Shown: in pieces, positions 59,560 through 64,000 of the stretch
How the letters are laid out: each line of letters starts with the position of its first letter
Numbering within the stretch: position 1 is the stretch's first letter
Assembly: GCA_027310565.1 (NCBI GenBank)
Contig: DAIDAP010000034.1
Coordinates: 1-64,000, forward strand
DNA: 64,000 bases
Origin: Chloroflexota bacterium
GTDB taxonomy: Bacteria; Chloroflexota; Limnocylindria; P2-11E
Reading direction: 5' to 3'
The notes under the pieces: model-generated
Databases searched by the model: none
What the model was told of the DNA's origin: nothing
What the model saw: only the letters and a program-made list of their open reading frames with translations
Position numbers and translations under genes: made by a program

Positions 59560-60636
59560 ATGAGCGGACGCGCGCCGGTCTGGGATCCGGCGCTGGACGA
59601 GCTCGCCGCGACGATGCGCGCGGCCGTCTTCGCCGGCCCGAACGTCCCGCTGCGCGTCGACACGATCCCCCGCCCCGAGCCGGCCGCCGGCGAGGTGCTG
59701 GTGAAGGTGGCGGCCTGCGGCCTCTGCCACAGCGACCTCCACTACATGGACCACGGCGTGCCGACGTTCAAGACGCCGCCGCTGGTGCTCGGCCACGAGA
59801 TCTCGGGGACGGTCGTGCGCGTCGGCACCGGCGTCGACCAGACGCGTCTGGGCACGAGCGTGCTGCTCGCGCCGGTGACCTCGTGCGGCGAGTGCGCCAT
59901 GTGCCGCACCGGGCGCGAGAACGTGTGCGCGAAGCAGCGGATGCTCGGCAACACGATCGACGGCGGCTTCGCCGAGTTCGTCGTCGCGCCCGCGCGCGAC
60001 GCGTTCGCGATCCCGGACGGCGTCCCGCTCGAGGAGGCCTGCGTCGTCGCGGACGCGCTGACCACCGCCTTCCACGGCGTGACGCGCCGGGCGCGGGTCG
60101 AGGCGGGCGAGACCGTGGTCGTCGTCGGCTGCGGCGGGCTCGGGCTGAACGTCGTGCAGGTCGCCGCGCTCGTCGGCGCGCGGGTCATCGCCGTGGACAT
60201 CGATCCGCGCAAGCTCGCGCTGGCGGTCGAGCTCGGCGCGGCCCTCGCCATCGACGCGCGCGATGGCGACGCCGCCAAGCGCGTCCGCCAGGAGACCGGC
60301 GGCGGCGCGGACGCCGCGATCGAGGCGATCGGGAACCCCAGGACGCAGGAGCAGGCGCTCGCCTCGCTGCGCACCGGCGGCCGGCTCCTGCTGCTCGGCT
60401 TCGCGGCGGAGAACATGTCGCTCCCCGGCGGCCGCGTCACCTACCGCGAGATCAGCGTCATCGGCACGCTCGGCTGCCGGCCCATCGACTTCCCGATCGT
60501 GCTCGATCTGGTGCGTCGCGGGCGCCTCGCGCTCTCGCCGCTCGTGACGCATCGCCACGCGCTCGACTCGATCAACGCCGGCTTCGACGCGCTGCGGCGC
60601 GGCGAGGGCGTGCGTCACATCATGGTCCCGTCGTGA
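59560..60636 (+). CDS. had: 6-hydroxycyclohex-1-ene-1-carbonyl-CoA dehydrogenase-like (Had)
   Basis: A 358-residue zinc alcohol dehydrogenase. KVAACGLCHSDLHYMDHG and VLGHEISGTVVRVG provide the catalytic zinc ligands, SCGECAMCRTGRENVC the structural zinc, and VVVVGCGGLGLNVVQVAAL the NAD motif. MLGNTIDGGFAEFVV fits the Had/BzdX type. Context (Dch overlapping, same operator as the reductase operon) strongly favours the 6-hydroxycyclohexene-carbonyl-CoA role. A shorter start at ATG 59614 is possible. Confidence 0.8.
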   Translation: MSGRAPVWDPALDELAATMRAAVFAGPNVPLRVDTIPRPEPAAGEVLVKVAACGLCHSDLHYMDHGVPTFKTPPLVLGHEISGTVVRVGTGVDQTRLGTSVLLAPVTSCGECAMCRTGRENVCAKQRMLGNTIDGGFAEFVVAPARDAFAIPDGVPLEEACVVADALTTAFHGVTRRARVEAGETVVVVGCGGLGLNVVQVAALVGARVIAVDIDPRKLALAVELGAALAIDARDGDAAKRVRQETGGGADAAIEAIGNPRTQEQALASLRTGGRLLLLGFAAENMSLPGGRVTYREISVIGTLGCRPIDFPIVLDLVRRGRLALSPLVTHRHALDSINAGFDALRRGEGVRHIMVPS

Positions 60637-61415
60637 CGATCGCCGGCACGGCGCGCACGGTGCGCGTCACGCGTGACGACGGCGTCGCGACGATCACGCT
60701 GGACCGCCCGCCGCTCAACGTCCTCACCATCGCCATGCTCGACGAGCTGGACGCGGCGCTCGCGGATCTGGCGGGCGCCGGCGACCTGCGCCTCGTCGTG
60801 CTCCGCGGCGCCGGACGATCCTTTTCCGCGGGCGTCGACGTGGCCGAGCACCGCGGCGAGCTCCTCGAGCGGATGCTCGACGCCTTCGCGCGCGTGGCGC
60901 GGCGTCTCCTCGACTACGAGGTGGCGACGCTCGCCGTCGTCCACGGCGCGGCGCTCGGCGGCGCGTGCGAGCTCGTCGCGCTCTGCGACCTCGCGCTCGT
61001 GACGGACGACGCGAAGCTCGGCACGCCCGAGATCTCCCTCGGCGTCGTCCCGCCCGTCGGCGCCGCGGCGTTCCCCGCGCTGGTCGGGCGCCAGCGCGCA
61101 GCCGCGCTCGTGCTGACCGGAGAGACGATCGGTGGCGCCGAGGCGGCGGCGTGGGGGCTCGTGTGGCGAGCCGTCCCGGCGGCCGCGCTCGACGAGACGC
61201 TCGCGGCGGTGGCGGCGACGTTCCGCGGACGCAGCGCGGCGAGCCTGCGGCTCGCGAAGCGCACGATGCGCGTCGCCGCCGCGTCGGGCAGCCTGCGCGA
61301 CGCGATCGAGGCGGCCGACGCGGAGCAGCGCCGCTCGCTGCCGCGCATCGCCGACGCCGACGAAGGGCTTCGGGCATTCCTCGAGAAGCGGCCGCCGCGC
61401 TGGGTCCATCGCTGA
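60633..61415 (+). CDS. dch: cyclohexa-1,5-diene-1-carbonyl-CoA hydratase-like (Dch)
   Basis: A 260-residue crotonase. ITLDRPPLNVLTIAMLDEL and SFSAGVDVAEHRGELLERML (20 residues) have the FSAGVDV motif that marks Dch proteins; GAALGGACELVALCDLAL and EISLGVVPPVGAA follow. It adds water to the product of benzoyl-CoA reductase. GTG overlaps the had-like stop. Length is normal for Dch (about 256-260). Confidence 0.83.
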   Translation: MTIAGTARTVRVTRDDGVATITLDRPPLNVLTIAMLDELDAALADLAGAGDLRLVVLRGAGRSFSAGVDVAEHRGELLERMLDAFARVARRLLDYEVATLAVVHGAALGGACELVALCDLALVTDDAKLGTPEISLGVVPPVGAAAFPALVGRQRAAALVLTGETIGGAEAAAWGLVWRAVPAAALDETLAAVAATFRGRSAASLRLAKRTMRVAAASGSLRDAIEAADAEQRRSLPRIADADEGLRAFLEKRPPRWVHR

Positions 61416-61457
61416 GCTGATCCCGGTCCGCGGGTACTCCTCTGCGTCATCCAACGC

Positions 61458-61463
61458 TAGTCT
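61458..61463 (+). promoter_or_regulatory. putative -10 box (TAGTCT) for the DUF4352 gene
   Basis: TAGTCT ends 8 bases before ATG 61472. Confidence 0.35.
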
Positions 61464-61471
61464 CGGCGGCG

Positions 61472-62854
61472 ATGGAGTCCGGACTGTACGCCACCTTCTT
61501 CGACGACGGCGAGCCGTCCGAGCGCGAGCTGCCCGCCGTGGGTCCGCTCGACCATCTCGTCGCCCGCCACCGCGTGCTCGTCTGCGAGCGCACGTCGGTC
61601 CACCAGGCCGAGGACCTCGACGTGGCGATCGACCGCTGGCTCGAGGCCGAGCTCGAGCTCCAGCGCGCGACCGGCCGGGAGCCGGGCGGACCGCGCAGGT
61701 CGAAGATGCGCATCACGGCACGAGACGGCGTCTTCGTGCGGTTCGCGGTGTTCGGGGACGCGAGCGAGCGCGATCCGGTCCCGGAGCTGGGTCCGTTCGC
61801 GGTCGTCCACATCGGCCGCCACACGATCGAGGCCGACGGGCAGGTCCTCGCGACCCGCAAGGCGAGCGACATCGCGCCGTGGGAGCTCGCCAGCGCCGCC
61901 GGTGCGGACCACGCCGGGCTCTCCAAGCCGGACGTCGCGTTCCGCACGCCGACGACGCCGTATCACCCGTCGATCGCGGCGGCGCCCGGCCGCGCGGCGC
62001 AGCCGGCACTCCCGCCGCCGGCGACCCTCCGGCCGGCTCCCGTCGCGCGGCCGCCGGCCACGCCAACGCCACCGCCGATCGCGCCGCCGCCGCCCGTCGC
62101 GCCCGCGCCGGAGCCGCCCGCGCTCACCCCGGACGACCTCGAGGTGATCGGGCGGATCGAGCGTCAGCGCGAGGAGGAGACGCTGCGCGCGCGCATGGAG
62201 GAGCAGGAGCGCGTCCGGCTCGGCGTGAACGACGCCGACGAGGCCGCGACCACGTGGGCGATGCGCTACCGTGCCCCGGCCGCCGAGACCGCGACTCCCG
62301 CCGAGACGGTCCGGCCGGAGCGTGCGCTCGACCTGCGCGACCTCGCGTGGCGACTGCGCTTCGCCATCATCGGCGTGCTGGTCCTCGCCGCCGGCCTCTA
62401 CGGCTTCATGCTCTTCCGCGGCGGGGGCGGTGTCGCATCGCCGATCGGCGGCGGAGTGCGCACGGTCGGCGTCGCGCAGCGGGTCCAGAGCGACGGCTGG
62501 GAGTACGTCGTGAACGGCGTGCAGCGCGCGCAGTCGGCGGGCACCGCCAGGCCGACCGGCGTCTTCTACGTCGTGCGGATGGGGATCACCAACCGCCGCG
62601 CCGAGGGTGCGCAGCTCGGGCCGAACGACTTCGCGCTCGTCGGCCCCGACGGGACCCAGTACGCCGCGCTCTCCCTCGCGAGCGGCGCCTACCAGGGCTC
62701 GGACAACACGTCGTCGCCGTACTTCTGGCCGCAGAGCTTCCCCGTCGGGAAGACGGTCACGCTCGGGGTCATCTTCGACCTCGCCCCGTCGCTCGGGCGC
62801 GGGCTGCAGCTCACGCTCCCGGACCTGCCGAACGTGCGTGTGCGCCTGGAGTAG
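61472..62854 (+). CDS. membrane protein with C-terminal DUF4352-like domain
   Basis: A 460-residue protein. An N-terminal soluble part (to about 165) precedes a Pro/Ala-rich linker (about 175-220), a charged helical segment (DLEVIGRIERQREEETLRARM region, read as two parts), one membrane helix near residue 300 (LRFAIIGVLVLAAGLYGFML) and an extracytoplasmic beta domain. GVFYVVRMGITNRR and FALVGPDGTQY in that domain fit DUF4352. It may sense or bind something outside the membrane. Function unknown. Confidence 0.72.
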   Translation: MESGLYATFFDDGEPSERELPAVGPLDHLVARHRVLVCERTSVHQAEDLDVAIDRWLEAELELQRATGREPGGPRRSKMRITARDGVFVRFAVFGDASERDPVPELGPFAVVHIGRHTIEADGQVLATRKASDIAPWELASAAGADHAGLSKPDVAFRTPTTPYHPSIAAAPGRAAQPALPPPATLRPAPVARPPATPTPPPIAPPPPVAPAPEPPALTPDDLEVIGRIERQREEETLRARMEEQERVRLGVNDADEAATTWAMRYRAPAAETATPAETVRPERALDLRDLAWRLRFAIIGVLVLAAGLYGFMLFRGGGGVASPIGGGVRTVGVAQRVQSDGWEYVVNGVQRAQSAGTARPTGVFYVVRMGITNRRAEGAQLGPNDFALVGPDGTQYAALSLASGAYQGSDNTSSPYFWPQSFPVGKTVTLGVIFDLAPSLGRGLQLTLPDLPNVRVRLE

Positions 62855-62878
62855 CGAGCGGGGGCGGAGTCGAAGCGG

Positions 62879-62951
62879 AGGGCCGTGCGGGAATCGGACC
62901 CGCGACCCGCTACTTAGAAGGTAGCTGCTCTATCCACTGAGCTAACGGCCC
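62879..62951 (-). tRNA. tRNA-Arg(TCT)
   Basis: A full cloverleaf: acceptor GGGCCGT with ACGGCCC, D-arm GCTC/GAGC, anticodon stem GCTAC/GTAGC with loop CTTCTAA (anticodon TCT), variable GGGTC and T-stem GCGGG/CCCGC. It reads AGA/AGG Arg codons. The T-loop reads TCCGATT, with C at position 55 where U is nearly universal. The 3' CCA is not encoded. Confidence 0.95.
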
Positions 62952-62977
62952 GGATCAATTATCCCGGGCGGGCGCTG

Positions 62978-64000
62978 CTACCGCGCGACGTGGATGGCGC
63001 GCCCCGCGGCGACGAGGGCCGCCTCGCGGAAGGTCTCGGCCAGGGTCGGGTGCGCGTGGATCGTCGCGACGACGTCCTCGACCGTCGCCTCGAGCCGCAT
63101 CGCGAGCGTCGCCTCGGCGACGAGCTCGCTCGCCTGCGGGCCCGCGACGTGCACGCCGACGATGCGCATGTCCTTCCCCGCGGTGACGAGCTTCGTCACC
63201 CCCTGCGTCTCGCCGAGCGCGAGCGCGCGGCCGGACGCGGCGAACGGGAAGCGCGCGACCTTCACCGCGTCGCCGTACCGCTCCTTCGCCTGCGCCTCGG
63301 TGAGGCCGACCGACGCGAGCTCGGGGTGCGTGTAGACGACGTTCGGGACGGCGTCGTACTCCATGCGCGCGTCCTCGCCGAGGATCGTGTCCACGGCGAC
63401 CTCGCCCTGCGTCGAGGCCACGTGCGCGAGCTTGGGCGCGCGCGGATCGCCGATGCAGTCGCCGATCGCCCACACGCCCTTCACGCTCGTGCGCATCCGG
63501 TCGTCGACGGTGATGCCGAGCGCGTTCGTCTCGAGCCCGGCCTGCTCGACGCCGCTGTAGCTCGCGACGCGGCCGGCGCCGAGGAGCACCTCGTCGCCCT
63601 CGAAGGCGCGCGACGTGCCCTCGACATCCGCGGTGACGGTCACGACGCGGCCCCGGCGCGCCACCTCGGTGACCTTCGCGCCGGTCACCACCGTCACGCC
63701 CTTCGTCTGCAGCGAGCGCACCAGGAGGCGGACGAGCTCGGGCTCGGCGAACGAGAGCGCCTGCGGCAGCATCTCGAGGATCGTCACCGACGAGCCGAGC
63801 TCGGCGTAGAACGTCCCGAGCTCCATGCCGATGACGCCCGCGCCGATGACCACGAGCCGGCGCGGCGCGGCCGCGAGCGAGAGCGCGCCGACGTTGTCGA
63901 GCGGCTTCGCCTCGGCGAGGCCTCTTATCGGAGGCGCACCGACCTTCGATCCGGTGGCGACGATGACGTTCGCCGCGTCGATCGCCGTGTCGCCGTCGGC
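62978..64000 (-). CDS. lpd: dihydrolipoyl dehydrogenase, 3' part (partial)
   Basis: The frame runs from the right edge to the stop at 62978. It covers the second NAD-binding motif VVIGAGVIGMELGTFYAELG, VWAIGDCIGDP (FAD-binding), VVYTHPELASVGLTEAQAKE (20 residues) and the active-site HPTLAETFREA with the catalytic His and Glu. The N-terminal disulfide motif lies outside the window. This flavoprotein reoxidises lipoamide in 2-oxoacid dehydrogenase or glycine cleavage complexes. Confidence 0.93.
   Translation of the reverse strand, partial: ADGDTAIDAANVIVATGSKVGAPPIRGLAEAKPLDNVGALSLAAAPRRLVVIGAGVIGMELGTFYAELGSSVTILEMLPQALSFAEPELVRLLVRSLQTKGVTVVTGAKVTEVARRGRVVTVTADVEGTSRAFEGDEVLLGAGRVASYSGVEQAGLETNALGITVDDRMRTSVKGVWAIGDCIGDPRAPKLAHVASTQGEVAVDTILGEDARMEYDAVPNVVYTHPELASVGLTEAQAKERYGDAVKVARFPFAASGRALALGETQGVTKLVTAGKDMRIVGVHVAGPQASELVAEATLAMRLEATVEDVVATIHAHPTLAETFREAALVAAGRAIHVAR

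Overview
High-GC (roughly 70 percent or more) bacterial chromosome segment, densely packed, with most genes joined by 4-base ATGA/GTGA overlaps. The content (two F420-type LLM oxidoreductases, Tad pilus genes with no secretin, TatA, MurA with Asp at the usual Cys position, several TANNNT boxes 6-11 bases ahead of start codons) suggests a monoderm-like lineage such as a Chloroflexota (Limnocylindria-type) or a related high-GC phylum. The phylum cannot be fixed from this window.

Layout. 1-118: end of an IS110-like transposase. 136-9635: housekeeping and accessory metabolism (ABC exporter, ndk, M16 peptidase, CAP-domain protein, an unusual HemB-like protein, aminotransferase, 2-hydroxyacid dehydrogenase, DUF554, threonine aldolase). 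9636-16356: a secreted beta-propeller/PKD protein, then a forward cluster of TadE/TadG-type pseudopilins. 16400-20569: a broken Ser/Thr kinase, LLM oxidoreductase, DUF885 protein, YkgJ-like Cys protein, tatA. 20625-27322: a reverse Tad/Flp pilus operon (flp, tadE, tadG, a secreted protein, cpaB, an unknown, tadZ, tadA, tadB, tadC), almost every junction overlapping. 27416-47435: ACT protein, two PLP sulfur-amino-acid enzymes and cystathionine beta-synthase, threonine synthase, murA, GT87, gamma-glutamyltransferase, S9 peptidase, HAD, RecB-like nuclease, PspC/LiaF envelope-stress pair, KGG stress protein, M20 peptidase, lipoprotein. 47535-48205: a VapBC module.

48572-50102 holds an LLM oxidoreductase, a small unknown gene, and the most unusual item: a 72-codon reading frame with a strong ribosome binding site and two in-frame TGA codons (U-RGN-U), followed by a hairpin that fits a bacterial SECIS for both. 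I read it as a candidate new selenoprotein.

51038-61415 is an anaerobic aromatic-degradation island. It has an atypical OmpR-type regulator with a PAS domain, then an operon with GNAT, four ATP-dependent benzoyl-CoA reductase subunits in the order of Azoarcus bzdNOPQ, a ring hydrolase (Oah) and an SDR. A second operon has hemerythrin, Had and Dch. The two operons begin with near-identical 34-base promoter elements containing 11-base-phased CTGACAT repeats, which suggests co-regulation. Together the enzymes would convert benzoyl-CoA to the dienoyl-CoA (NOPQ), hydrate it (Dch), oxidise it (Had) and open the ring (Oah). Upstream CoA ligases, the electron-donating ferredoxin and lower beta-oxidation are not in the window.

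The window ends with a DUF4352 membrane protein, tRNA-Arg(TCT) and the 3' part of dihydrolipoyl dehydrogenase. No intergenic gap exceeds 300 bases, and I see no CRISPR array, rRNA or replication origin.
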